DNA of 64,000 nt from Isoptericola chiayiensis (GCF_013149805.1 NZ_JABEZT010000009.1:62001-126000), one strand, 5' to 3'. Positions 26,458 through 34,405 are shown, numbered from the stretch's first letter. The notes: generated by a model from the sequence alone, not told the origin. Numbers and translations: made by a program.

Positions 26458-27176
26458 TCGAGATCGGAGAGGTGACGGTGCCCGCGGCGACGGTGGCGCG
26501 GCTGCCGTACTACCTGCGCGCGCTGCGCGACCTGACGCGCGAGGGGGTGGACACGACGTCGTCGTCGGAGCTCGCCGAACGCTCGGGGGTGGGCTCGGCG
26601 CAGCTGCGCAAGGACCTGTCCTACCTGGGCTCGTTCGGCACCCGCGGCGTGGGGTACGACGTCGAGTCGCTGTCGTCGTACATCGCGGCGGCACTGGGGC
26701 TCGGGTCGGAGCACCGGCTGGCGATCGTCGGGGTGGGCAACCTGGGGCACGCCCTGGCGAACTACTCCGGGTACGCCGCGCGGGGCTTCTGCCTGGTGGC
26801 GCTGCTCGACGCGGACCCGTCGGTGGTGGGGCGGGAGGCCGCGGGGCTCGTGGTCGAGCACGTGGACGAGCTCGAGCGGGTGCTGGGCGAGCGGGACGTG
26901 TCGATGGTCATCCTGGCCACGCCGGGCTCGGCGGCGCAGGCCGTGGCCGAGCGGGTCGTGGCCTGCGGGGTGCGCGAGATCCTGTCGTTCTCGCCGGTGG
27001 CGCTGCAGCTGCCCGACGACGTCGTCGTGCGCAGCGTGGACGTGGCCGGCGAGCTGCAGATCCTGGCGTTCCACGCCGCGGCCCGCAACGCCCAGCAGGG
27101 CGACGGCGTCGCGCGTCCGGACGGGCCCTCGACGCCCCGCGCTCCCGCCGAGGTAGGCAAGAACTCCGTGACGTAG
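26454..27176 (+). CDS. rex: Redox-sensing transcriptional repressor Rex
   Basis: NADH/NAD-sensing dimeric repressor, 240 aa. An N-terminal winged helix (ELAERSGVGSAQLRKDLSYL, GSFGTRGVGYDVE) is followed by a Rossmann domain with IVGVGNLGHALANY and the domain-swapped C-terminal helix (ELQILAFHAAARN). The GTG at 26454 has GGGAGGG upstream and overlaps the previous stop. After the conserved end, about 25 extra residues rich in Pro/Ala follow, and the final codons (AEVGKNSVT) plus the TAG stop lie inside a 20-nt intergenic repeat array. An operator of Rex type occurs at 47733-47750 before the nuo operon, a likely target. Released from DNA when NADH is high, by family knowledge. Confidence 0.95.
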   Translation: MIEIGEVTVPAATVARLPYYLRALRDLTREGVDTTSSSELAERSGVGSAQLRKDLSYLGSFGTRGVGYDVESLSSYIAAALGLGSEHRLAIVGVGNLGHALANYSGYAARGFCLVALLDADPSVVGREAAGLVVEHVDELERVLGERDVSMVILATPGSAAQAVAERVVACGVREILSFSPVALQLPDDVVVRSVDVAGELQILAFHAAARNAQQGDGVARPDGPSTPRAPAEVGKNSVT

Positions 27177-27274
27177 GCGAACGTCCGGCGAGGTGGGCAA
27201 CGGCCCCACGGACCGTTGCCCACCTCGCCGGACGTTCGCCTACCTCGCGTGCGGGAGTGCTACCCCGCGGAGGG
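27146..27274. repeat. 20-nt-period inverted repeat array B with 31-bp perfect stem
   Basis: Direct units have cores at 27150 (GAGGTAGGCA), 27170 (GACGTAGGCG) and 27190 (GAGGTGGGCA), then inverted units with TACC/CACC cores at 27221, 27241 and 27261; all steps are exactly 20 nt. Bases 27173-27203 pair without mismatch with 27213-27243 around a 9-nt loop. The first direct unit and part of the second are inside the rex coding sequence. It separates convergent rex and yceI genes. Confidence 0.88.
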
Positions 27275-27276
27275 GA

Positions 27277-27825
27277 TCAGTTCTGGATGGCCGAGACGTC
27301 CAGGGCGATCTTGACCTTGTCGCCGACCAGGAAGCCGCCGGTCTCGAGCGCGGCGTTCCAGGTGAGGTCGAAGTCCTTGCGGTTGATCTCCAGCTCGGAC
27401 TCGAACCCGGCGCGGTCGTTGCCGAACGGGTCCTGGGCGGCGCCCTCGAACTCGACGGGCAGGTCGACCTGCTGGGTGACGCCGTTGATGGTCAGGTCGC
27501 CGGTGACGACGTGGCCGTCGGTGCCCGCGGAGACGCCGGTGGAGGCGAAGGACCAGGTGGGGCGCTCCTCGGCGTGCCAGAAGTCGGCGCTCTTGAGGTG
27601 GCCGTCGCGGTTCTCGTCACCGGTGGAGACGGAGGTGGCGTCGAGCTCGACGTTCACGGCGGAGGACTCGAGGTCCTCGCCGACGGTGATGGTGCCGGCG
27701 GAGATGGCGACGGTGCCGCGGACCTTGGAGATCCCGGCGTGGCGGACGACGAACGAGGCCGTCGAGTGCGAGGGGTCGATCGTGTAGGTCCCGGCGGTCA
27801 GTCCTGCGGGCAGCGGCGTGGCCAT
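27277..27825 (-). CDS. YceI-family lipocalin-like protein
   Basis: 182 aa. The YceI fold is recognised from AGTYTIDPSHSTASFVVRHA at the start, VRGTVAISAGTITVGEDLES, an HLKSADFWHAEERPTW-like stretch and GDLTINGVTQQVDLPVEFEG. Family members bind amphipathic isoprenoids, including quinone-like lipids, in a beta-barrel. No signal peptide is seen, so this is a cytoplasmic version. The ATG at 27825 has AAGGAG 8 nt upstream; an in-frame extension to 27912 covers the promoter and is rejected. Isoprenoid binding is suggestive near the menaquinone genes, but no direct link is shown. Confidence 0.93.
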   Translation of the reverse strand: MATPLPAGLTAGTYTIDPSHSTASFVVRHAGISKVRGTVAISAGTITVGEDLESSAVNVELDATSVSTGDENRDGHLKSADFWHAEERPTWSFASTGVSAGTDGHVVTGDLTINGVTQQVDLPVEFEGAAQDPFGNDRAGFESELEINRKDFDLTWNAALETGGFLVGDKVKIALDVSAIQN

Positions 27826-27883
27826 GGTGGTGCTCCTTCTGGTGGCTGTCGTGGACGATGCGAACGCCCCGCGGGGCGATTCC

Positions 27884-27912
27884 ATCGAAATGCATGAACC
27901 GCGAGCCGTCAA
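27884..27912 (-). promoter_or_regulatory. Putative yceI promoter
   Basis: On the minus strand TTGACG (27907-27912) is followed after 17 bp by TTCGAT (27884-27889), with a leader of about 55 nt. An imperfect dyad ATTTC-GAT-GGAAT (27879-27891) overlaps the -10, a possible repressor site. Confidence 0.38.
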
Positions 27913-27942
27913 CAGCTATTCCCGCCCGACGGCGGTGGATCC

Positions 27943-28941
27943 TCAGGCGTCGGGGTACGCCTCGCGCAGCACGTGGCCCAGGTGCCGGGCGATCTCCCGC
28001 GGGCCGGACGCCGGTGCCGAGAGCTCCACGCCGGAGTTGTAGTTCGTGTTCGTGTTGACGTCGTAGGTCAGCACCCGGCCGTCGGCGGTGCGGATGTTCT
28101 CGATCCCCGCGACCTCGATCCCGAGGTCACCCGTGAACGCCAGGTACCGGTCCACCACGGGGTCGTCGTAGCCCTCGCGCAGCGAGAACAGGCTGCTCGC
28201 GTCGTCGGGCGCCATCTGGATCGTGGCACCCGGCGGCATGACCGGGCGTCCCGTCGTCGGGTCGATCTCGCAGGCGTCGGCCGGGCAGAGCTGGAACCCG
28301 CCGCGCTCGGTGTCGCCGCGCACCGCGTAGAGCATCCGGCCGCCGACGATCTCCACGCGCGTGATCCCGCCGTCGGCCGCGGCCACGTACTCCTGGATCA
28401 GCGTGATGCCGTCCACGGGCTCGTCGTAGTCCGCCGAGGCGACGTGGTCGGCCAGGTCGTCCACCGAGGAGAACTTCAGCACGCCCAGCCCCTTGCCGCC
28501 CTGGTTGTGCTTGGTCACGAACGGGCCGGGCACCGTGTCGGTGAACCGGCGGGCCGCCTCGACCACGCGGTCGCGCCCGACGGCGGCCACCGTGCGCGGC
28601 ACCTCGATGCCCGCGGCGCGCAGGGCCGTGAGCTGGTCCACCTTGCTCATCTCCAGCTCGAGCACCCGGCGCCCGTTGACGGTGCGGCGCCCGTGCGCCT
28701 CCAGCCACGACAGCACGGCCCGCGAGTAGTCCTTGGACAGCCCGTGGTCGCGCGTGTGGGACGACGCCGAGATGCGGGACCAGAAGATCCCCTCCGGCGG
28801 GGCGGCGGCCAGGTCGAGCGTGCCGTCGGTGAGCTGCCACTCCACCCACGGCAGCCCCTCCGCGTCGAGGGCCTCGGCGAAGACGCCGAACCACTCGGGG
28901 TTCTCGTGCAGGGCATGGATCGCGGGGGCGGGAGTGCTCAC
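27943..28941 (-). CDS. ATP-grasp family ligase (RimK-like)
   Basis: 332 aa. An N-terminal pre-ATP-grasp domain is followed by the ATP-grasp core: VTKHNQGGKGLGVLKF (phosphate-binding loop), ITLIQEYV (hinge) and the metal site near ENIRTADGRVLTYDVNTNTNYN. Such proteins join a carboxylate to an amine or thiol via acyl phosphate; substrates are not deducible here. GTG 28941 is favoured because TAGCGT lies exactly 7 nt before it; GTG 28950 in frame would overlap that -10 box. It ends 17 nt before the start region of the yceI promoter. Confidence 0.85.
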   Translation of the reverse strand: MSTPAPAIHALHENPEWFGVFAEALDAEGLPWVEWQLTDGTLDLAAAPPEGIFWSRISASSHTRDHGLSKDYSRAVLSWLEAHGRRTVNGRRVLELEMSKVDQLTALRAAGIEVPRTVAAVGRDRVVEAARRFTDTVPGPFVTKHNQGGKGLGVLKFSSVDDLADHVASADYDEPVDGITLIQEYVAAADGGITRVEIVGGRMLYAVRGDTERGGFQLCPADACEIDPTTGRPVMPPGATIQMAPDDASSLFSLREGYDDPVVDRYLAFTGDLGIEVAGIENIRTADGRVLTYDVNTNTNYNSGVELSAPASGPREIARHLGHVLREAYPDA

Positions 28942-28948
28942 CCGTCGC

Positions 28949-28954
28949 ACGCTA
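28949..28954 (-). promoter_or_regulatory. -10 box TAGCGT for leaderless ATP-grasp gene
   Basis: TAGCGT ends 7 nt before the GTG at 28941, identical in sequence and spacing to the radA promoter. Confidence 0.5.
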
Positions 28955-29042
28955 GCCCGGACCGCGGCACGACGCCGTGACTCGCCTCACGCGAGCCGTC
29001 CGGCGGTCGGTCGTGCTCGTGATATCTGGGACACTGAGGCCC

Positions 29043-29687
29043 ATGGCCACAACCACCGTCCATCTCCTGCGGCACGGCGAGGTCCACAACCCCGACGGCG
29101 TCCTGTACGGACGCATCCCGGGGTACCGGCTCTCGGAGCGTGGCCAGCAGATGGCCCACCGGGTCGCCGGGCACCTGTCCGACGCCGGTCGCGACGTCGT
29201 CGGGGTCGTCGCGAGCCCGTTGCAGCGGGCACAAGAAACTGCTCGGCCGACGGCCGCGGCGTTCGACCTCGAGCTGGCCACCGACGACCGTCTCGTCGAG
29301 GCCGGCAACCGGTTCGAGGGCTCCACGATCGGCAAGAACCCCGGTCAGCTCCTCAACCCGAGGTACTGGGCGCTGCTGTGGAACCCGCTGCGGCCGTCCT
29401 GGGGCGAGTCGTACGCCGACCAGGTCACCCGGATGCGGGCCGCCGTGGAGGACGCCCGCCGGGCCTTCGACGGCCACGAGGTCGTGCTGGTCAGCCACCA
29501 GCTGCCCGTGTGGGTGACGCGCCTGTCGTACACGGGCCGCCGCCTGGCCCACGACCCGCGCCGCCGCGAGTGCTCGCTGGCCTCCCTGACGTCGCTGACG
29601 TTCGACGGCGACCGGTTCGTCGGGATGCACTACACCGAGCCGGCCGCCGACCTGCTCGCCGGCGCGAACCCCGTGGCGGGCGCGTGA
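29043..29687 (+). CDS. Histidine phosphatase family protein (phosphoglycerate mutase-like)
   Basis: 214 aa. The RHG motif LLRHGEVHNPDG, SERGQQMAHRVAGHL, ASPLQRAQETA and the second His in EVVLVSHQLPVW define the family. The ATG at 29043 lacks a Shine-Dalgarno; GACACT ends 7 nt upstream. This gene regularly precedes the thioredoxin-like and ccdA genes of the cytochrome c maturation operon in Actinobacteria, and here it overlaps the next gene by one base (TGATG). Its role in cytochrome c assembly, if any, is unknown. Confidence 0.9.
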   Translation: MATTTVHLLRHGEVHNPDGVLYGRIPGYRLSERGQQMAHRVAGHLSDAGRDVVGVVASPLQRAQETARPTAAAFDLELATDDRLVEAGNRFEGSTIGKNPGQLLNPRYWALLWNPLRPSWGESYADQVTRMRAAVEDARRAFDGHEVVLVSHQLPVWVTRLSYTGRRLAHDPRRRECSLASLTSLTFDGDRFVGMHYTEPAADLLAGANPVAGA

Positions 29688-30268
29688 TGGTGCGCCGCCG
29701 GGTCGCAGGCCTCGCGCTCGCCGCAGCGACCGCCGTCGGCCTGGCCGGCTGCGCGGCCGAGTCCGGCGCGGGCGACGTCGTCGGGCAGGGGTTCGTCTCC
29801 GGCGACGGCACCGTGCAGCAGTGGGAGCCGGACGAGCGGGACCGGTCGGTCGTCGTGGAGGGCACGACGTTCGAGGGGGACGACGTCTCCACCGCCGACT
29901 GGGCCGGCGACGTCGTCGTGCTCAACACCTGGTACGCCGGGTGCGCACCCTGCCGTGCCGAGGCGCCCGACCTGGTCGAGATCGCCACCGAGCGCGCCGA
30001 CGAGGGCGTGCACCTGCTCGGCATCAACACCGAGGACGACGCCGGGGCAGCACTGGCGTTCCAGCGCACCTTCGACGTCCCCTACCCGTCCATCGAGGAC
30101 CGCAGCGGGCAGGTCGTGGCCGGGCTGTCCGGCGTCGTGCCGCTGCAGGCCGTCCCGTCGACCGTCGTGCTGGACGGCGAGGGTCGGGTCGCGTCCCGCG
30201 TGGTGGGCGAGGTGGCCGGCTCCACGCTGGACGCCCTCATCGACGACGCCCTCGGGGATCCGGCCTGA
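29687..30268 (+). CDS. resA: ResA/TlpA-like thiol-disulfide oxidoreductase lipoprotein
   Basis: 193 aa, lipid-anchored on the outer face of the membrane: signal VRRRVAGLALAAATAVGLAG with lipidated Cys22. The thioredoxin fold has the active site WYAGCAPCRAE (Cys86, Cys89) and cis-Pro in LQAVPSTVVLD. It reduces the haem-binding cysteines of apocytochrome c, receiving electrons from CcdA encoded next. The ATG at 29687 overlaps the preceding stop by one base; ccdA starts 1 nt after its stop. Confidence 0.93.
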   Translation: MVRRRVAGLALAAATAVGLAGCAAESGAGDVVGQGFVSGDGTVQQWEPDERDRSVVVEGTTFEGDDVSTADWAGDVVVLNTWYAGCAPCRAEAPDLVEIATERADEGVHLLGINTEDDAGAALAFQRTFDVPYPSIEDRSGQVVAGLSGVVPLQAVPSTVVLDGEGRVASRVVGEVAGSTLDALIDDALGDPA

Positions 30269-30269
30269 C

Positions 30270-31064
30270 ATGGGGGAGCTCTTCGCGAACACCGCGGTGA
30301 GCGGCTCGATGCTGCTGGCCGTCCCGGTCGCGCTCGTCGCCGGCATCGTGTCGTTCGCCTCGCCGTGCGTGCTGCCGCTGGTGCCCGGCTACGTCGGGTA
30401 CGTCGGCGGCATGGCCGCGGCCAACGCGGGAGCGGCACCGTCCGGCGCGGGCGGGACGACGACGGCGGCACCGCCCGTCGCACCGTCACGTGCCCGCGTG
30501 GTCACGGGCGTCGGCCTGTTCGTGCTGGGGTTCACGGCCGTGTTCGTGGCCCTCATGGCCGCGGCCGGCGCCGTCGGATCGGTGCTGGTGCGCTACGAGG
30601 ACGTGCTCACCCGGGTGCTCGGCGTGGTCGTGATCCTCATGGGGGTCGCGTTCCTCGGCGGCATCGGGTTCCTGCAGCGCGAGCGGCGCCTGCACGTCAG
30701 CCCGCGCGCCGGCCTGTGGGGCGCACCGCTGCTCGGCGTGGTCTTCGGCCTCGGCTGGACCCCCTGCCTGGGGCCGACGCTGGCGGCCGTGCAGTCCCTC
30801 GCCCTGGACGAGGCGTCCGCGACCCGCGGGGTCGTGCTCGGCATCGCCTACTGCGTCGGGCTCGGCGTGCCGTTCCTGCTCGTGGCGCTCGGGCTGCAGT
30901 CCTCCCGGCGGATGCTCACCGTCCTGCGGCAGCACCGCCTCACGATCATGCGCGTCGGCGGCGGGCTGCTGATCGCCATCGGCCTGGCCATGGTGACCGG
31001 GCTGTGGGGCACGGCGACGAGCATGCTGCAGAGCTGGATCAGCGGATACACGACGGTGGTGTGA
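30270..31064 (+). CDS. ccdA: Cytochrome c biogenesis protein CcdA (DsbD membrane domain)
   Basis: 264 aa with six transmembrane helices. The two redox cysteines are in SFASPCVLPLVPGYVGYV (first helix) and GLGWTPCLGPTLAAV (fourth helix). It carries reducing power from cytoplasmic thioredoxin to the extracytoplasmic ResA-type protein. A roughly 30-residue Ala/Gly/Thr-rich loop between helices one and two is typical of actinobacterial versions. The stop overlaps the ATG of resB (TGATG). Confidence 0.95.
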   Translation: MGELFANTAVSGSMLLAVPVALVAGIVSFASPCVLPLVPGYVGYVGGMAAANAGAAPSGAGGTTTAAPPVAPSRARVVTGVGLFVLGFTAVFVALMAAAGAVGSVLVRYEDVLTRVLGVVVILMGVAFLGGIGFLQRERRLHVSPRAGLWGAPLLGVVFGLGWTPCLGPTLAAVQSLALDEASATRGVVLGIAYCVGLGVPFLLVALGLQSSRRMLTVLRQHRLTIMRVGGGLLIAIGLAMVTGLWGTATSMLQSWISGYTTVV

Positions 31065-32842
31065 TGAGCGGGCAGACCTATCGTCCCGAGGGGATCGCGG
31101 ACGACTTCACCACCGGCGAGACCGCCGCGGACCGCGCCGACGCCGCGACCGGCGCCGCGGCCGGGACGAGCGCGACCGGGCCCGGAGACGGCGCCGGACG
31201 TCCGCCGTCGGGCACCCCGAAGGCACCCCGGCTCGGCTGGCGGGGCATGCTGCGCTGGACCTGGCGCCAGCTCACCTCGATGCGCGTGGCGCTCATGCTG
31301 CTCATGCTGCTCGCCGTCGCCGCCGTGCCCGGGTCGGTGTTCCCGCAGCGGCCCCAGGACCCGGCCGCCGTGGTCGAGTACCTCGGCGAGCACCCCACCG
31401 CGGGGGAGTGGCTCGACCGGTTCGGGTTCTTCGACGTCTACTCCTCGCCGTGGTTCTCGGCGATCTACCTGCTGCTGCTCGTGTCCCTGGTGGGCTGCAT
31501 CGTGCCGCGCACGATCTCCCACGCCAAGGCGCTGCGGAACCGTCCCCCGCGCACGCCGGCACGGTTCGAGCGGTTCCCGGCCACGGCGTCGGGCACGACG
31601 TCGGCCGCCCCGGACGAGGTGACCGGCGCGGTCGCCGCCCACCTGCGCGGACGCGTGCGCCTGCTGCCGACCTTCCGCGTGGACACCGGCACCGAGGACG
31701 CCCGGCCGGCCCGCGGCAAGGTGCCGGCCCGTCCGGCGTCGCGCACCGTGGCCGCCGAGCGCGGCTACCTGCGCGAGACCGGCAACCTGCTGTTCCACCT
31801 CGCGCTCGTCGGGCTCGTGATCTCCGTGGGGATCGGCCACCTCATGCAGTACCGCGGCCAGGCGATCATCACCGAGGGGCGCGGGTTCGCCAACGCCGTC
31901 GTCGACTACGACACGTTCGAGTCCGGCGCCTGGTTCGACCCCGAGTCGCTGGTGCCGTTCTCCATGACGCTCGACGCGTTCACCTCGGAGTTCGCCACCG
32001 ACTCGGTGGCGTTCGCCCAGTCGCGCGACTTCACCGCCGACGTGACCGTCACCGAGCCGGACGGCTCGTCCTCCGAGCACCAGATCAAGGTCAACCACCC
32101 GCTCGAGATCGACGGCGCCAAGATCTACCTGCAGGGCAACGGCTACGCCCCGGACATCACCGTGACCGACGCCGAGGGGGCCACCGCATTCAGCGGCCGG
32201 GTGCCGTTCCTGCCCGAGGACCAGCTCTACACCTCGCGCGGGGTCGTCAAGGTCCCGGACGTCTCCGAGGGGCTCGACCAGATCGGGCTCATCGGGTACT
32301 TCCTGCCGACCGCCGTCATCAACGACGACGGCACCGCCGAGTCGGTGTTCCCGCTGCCCACGGACCCGCTGCTCGTGCTCGAGGTGTACCGCGGCGACCT
32401 GGGCCTCGACGAGGGCGTGCCGCAGAACGTCTACCGCCTCGACACCGCCGACCTCGAGGCGTCGGTGGACGAGGACGGCGAACGCGTCACCCTGCTGCTC
32501 GAACCCGGCGACTCCGTCGAGCTGCCCGACGGCCTCGGCACCGTCGCGCTCGGCGAGGTCGTGCCGCGGTTCGTCGCCCTCGACCTGCGCCACGACCCCT
32601 CCTTGGCCTGGGTGCTGAGCTTCTCGCTGCTCGCGCTGGTCGGCCTGACCGGGTCGCTGTTCCTGCCCCGTCGCCGGATCTGGGTGAGAACATGGACGTC
32701 CGACGGCGTCACCCGCGTCGAGGTCGCCGGCCTCGCGCGGGGGGACGACGCCGGGTTGTCCGGCGAGGTGGAGCGCACCCTGGCCGCGGTCCCCGGCATC
32801 GAGACCGACGACCGTCCTGCTGACGAGAACACGGAAGGCTGA
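31064..32842 (+). CDS. resB: Cytochrome c biogenesis protein ResB (Ccs1)
   Basis: 592 aa subunit of the system II haem-export and lyase complex. A disordered Ala/Asp/Thr-rich N-terminus (about 1-50) precedes transmembrane helices at about 70-90 (ALMLLMLLAVAAVPGSVFPQ), 125-145 and 245-265. A large external domain of about 250 residues follows, then a last helix near 525-545 and a short tail. The family motif VPGSVFPQ is present. The ATG at 31064 overlaps the ccdA stop. It partners with the CcsB-type protein encoded 2 nt downstream. Confidence 0.94.
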   Translation: MSGQTYRPEGIADDFTTGETAADRADAATGAAAGTSATGPGDGAGRPPSGTPKAPRLGWRGMLRWTWRQLTSMRVALMLLMLLAVAAVPGSVFPQRPQDPAAVVEYLGEHPTAGEWLDRFGFFDVYSSPWFSAIYLLLLVSLVGCIVPRTISHAKALRNRPPRTPARFERFPATASGTTSAAPDEVTGAVAAHLRGRVRLLPTFRVDTGTEDARPARGKVPARPASRTVAAERGYLRETGNLLFHLALVGLVISVGIGHLMQYRGQAIITEGRGFANAVVDYDTFESGAWFDPESLVPFSMTLDAFTSEFATDSVAFAQSRDFTADVTVTEPDGSSSEHQIKVNHPLEIDGAKIYLQGNGYAPDITVTDAEGATAFSGRVPFLPEDQLYTSRGVVKVPDVSEGLDQIGLIGYFLPTAVINDDGTAESVFPLPTDPLLVLEVYRGDLGLDEGVPQNVYRLDTADLEASVDEDGERVTLLLEPGDSVELPDGLGTVALGEVVPRFVALDLRHDPSLAWVLSFSLLALVGLTGSLFLPRRRIWVRTWTSDGVTRVEVAGLARGDDAGLSGEVERTLAAVPGIETDDRPADENTEG

Positions 32843-32844
32843 CC

Positions 32845-33819
32845 ATGGAGATCGCCGAGCTGAGCGACCTGCTCGTGTGGGCGGCGGCGACGACGTTCGC
32901 CATCGCGATGATCGCGTTCGCGATCGACCTGGGCCGACGCGGCGACGAACGCATCGAGGCCCGCTCGGAGGCCCGTGCCGCCGTCGTGCCTGCGGGCGCC
33001 GACGCCGGGACGGTGCCGGACGAGGCACCTGCGGCCGGTGACGTGCCGGCCGCGCCGCGCCGTCGGGCCGCCGGCATCGGGGTCTCGACGTCCTGGCTGG
33101 GCACCGGCCTGCTGCTGCTCGGGATCGTGTTGCGCGGCGTGGCCGCCGGCCGCACGCCCTGGGCCAACATGTACGAGTTCACGCTCGTCGGGTCGTTCAT
33201 CGCGATGGTCGTGTTCCTCGTGCTGAACCTGCGCCGCGACGTGCGGTTCCTCGGCGCGTTCGTGACGGGCATCGTCACCCTGTTCCTGGTGGTCGGCCTC
33301 AACTCGTTCCACGTCGCGGCCACCGGCGTGCAGCCGGCGCTGCAGAACTACTGGTTGGTGCTGCACGTCGGTGTCGCCATCGCCGCGACCGGCATCTTCA
33401 CCGTGTCGTTCGTGATGTCCGCGCTGCAGCTGCTGCGCGACGGGCGGGACTCCGGCACCCCGTTCCTGACACGGCCCGGCTTCCGCTGGCTGGACCGGAT
33501 GCCCACGCCCGGCACGCTGGAGTCGATGTCCTTCCGGCTCAACGCCGTCGGGTTCGTGATGTGGACCTTCACGATCATCGGCGGCGCCATCTGGGCCGAG
33601 GACGCCTGGGGCCGCTACTGGGGCTGGGACCCCAAGGAGGTCTGGAGCTTCGTCATCTGGGTGGTGTACGCCGCCTACCTGCACGCCCGCACCACGCGCG
33701 GCTGGTCCGGGCGGCGGGCCGCATGGTTCGTCGTCGTCGGCTACGCCTGCGTGCTGTTCAACTTCACCGGCGTGAACCTGATCTTCAACGGCAAGCACTC
33801 GTACTCGGGCATCAGCTGA
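32845..33819 (+). CDS. ccsB: Cytochrome c biogenesis protein CcsB (haem lyase/channel subunit)
   Basis: 324 aa polytopic membrane protein. The tryptophan-rich haem-handling loop WGRYWGWDPKEVWSFVIWVV is intact, with NMYEF and flanking histidines (LNSFHVAATG, VLHVGV, YLHARTTRGW). About eight helices are visible. It delivers haem with ResB and attaches it to apocytochrome c outside the membrane. The ATG at 32845 is 2 nt after the resB stop. A 20-nt repeat array begins 7 nt after its stop. Confidence 0.95.
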   Translation: MEIAELSDLLVWAAATTFAIAMIAFAIDLGRRGDERIEARSEARAAVVPAGADAGTVPDEAPAAGDVPAAPRRRAAGIGVSTSWLGTGLLLLGIVLRGVAAGRTPWANMYEFTLVGSFIAMVVFLVLNLRRDVRFLGAFVTGIVTLFLVVGLNSFHVAATGVQPALQNYWLVLHVGVAIAATGIFTVSFVMSALQLLRDGRDSGTPFLTRPGFRWLDRMPTPGTLESMSFRLNAVGFVMWTFTIIGGAIWAEDAWGRYWGWDPKEVWSFVIWVVYAAYLHARTTRGWSGRRAAWFVVVGYACVLFNFTGVNLIFNGKHSYSGIS

Positions 33820-33826
33820 CGGCCCC

Positions 33827-34040
33827 CCGCGAGGTAGGCAAACCCGCCGCGAGGTAGGCAACTTATCCGCGACGTAGGCAACTTCTCCGCGAGGTAGGCG
33901 TGGCGTGCTCGACGTAGGCACGGGCCTGGCCGCCGCGTACGTCAACAGTTCGCTGCGGCGCGCCGACGTGGGGTTCCTGCTTGCCTACCTCGGCGGAAGG
34001 TTGCCTACCTCGCGAGAACGTTGCCTACCTCGCGAGGGGC
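33827..34040. repeat. 20-nt-period inverted repeat array C (five direct, three inverted units)
   Basis: Direct units start at 33827, 33847, 33867, 33887 and 33907 (e.g. CCGCGAGGTAGGCAACTTAT); inverted units at 33981, 34001 and 34021 (e.g. TTGCCTACCTCGCGAGAACG). Steps are exactly 20 nt on both sides of a 54-nt unrelated spacer. The core alternates GAGGTAGGC and GACGTAGGC. The array fills the 226-nt gap between convergent ccsB and the PLDc_N gene; nothing else is seen in that gap. Confidence 0.9.
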
Positions 34041-34045
34041 CGCGG

Positions 34046-34399
34046 TCAGCGGGCGCCGTCGCCGGGGCTCGCGGGTCCGTCGCCGTCGCCGCGGCGCTCC
34101 TGGCGGCGCTTCTCCTGCTCGAGCCGCCACAGGAAGTCGGGGTCGTCGTCCGGGGCGACCGGACCCGAGGGGCGTCGCGGCCCGCGACCCGGCCGAGCGG
34201 TGCGCCCGCCGTTGCCCCGCCGTCGTGCGCGCCTGGTGACGATCCAGGTGATCGGCCCGAACACGGGCAGCAGCACGATGATCAGCACCCACAACCACGT
34301 GGGCAGGCCGCCGCGATCCTCCTCCTCGGACCCGGACAGGTCGGCGAGGCTGTAGACCATCAGGCCGACGACGACGAGGCCCACCACGACGCGGAACAT
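34046..34399 (-). CDS. Small membrane protein with PLDc_N (cardiolipin synthase N-terminal) domain
   Basis: 117 aa. Two hydrophobic helices, FRVVVGLVVVGLMVYSLADL and TWLWVLIIVLLPVFGPITWI, form the two-helix PLDc_N unit, followed by an Arg-rich and then charged cytoplasmic tail (about 60 residues). No phospholipase HKD motif is present, so it is not a synthase by itself. The ATG at 34399 has TACGCT 6 nt before it. Function unknown; perhaps a phospholipid-interacting scaffold. Confidence 0.88.
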   Translation of the reverse strand: MFRVVVGLVVVGLMVYSLADLSGSEEEDRGGLPTWLWVLIIVLLPVFGPITWIVTRRARRRGNGGRTARPGRGPRRPSGPVAPDDDPDFLWRLEQEKRRQERRGDGDGPASPGDGAR

Positions 34400-34405
34400 G
34401 CCCCC

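Noticed and set aside
33827-34040. CRISPR array
   Set aside because: The units repeat every 20 nt with no room for spacers, they diverge from one another, they invert half-way, and no cas gene is nearby.
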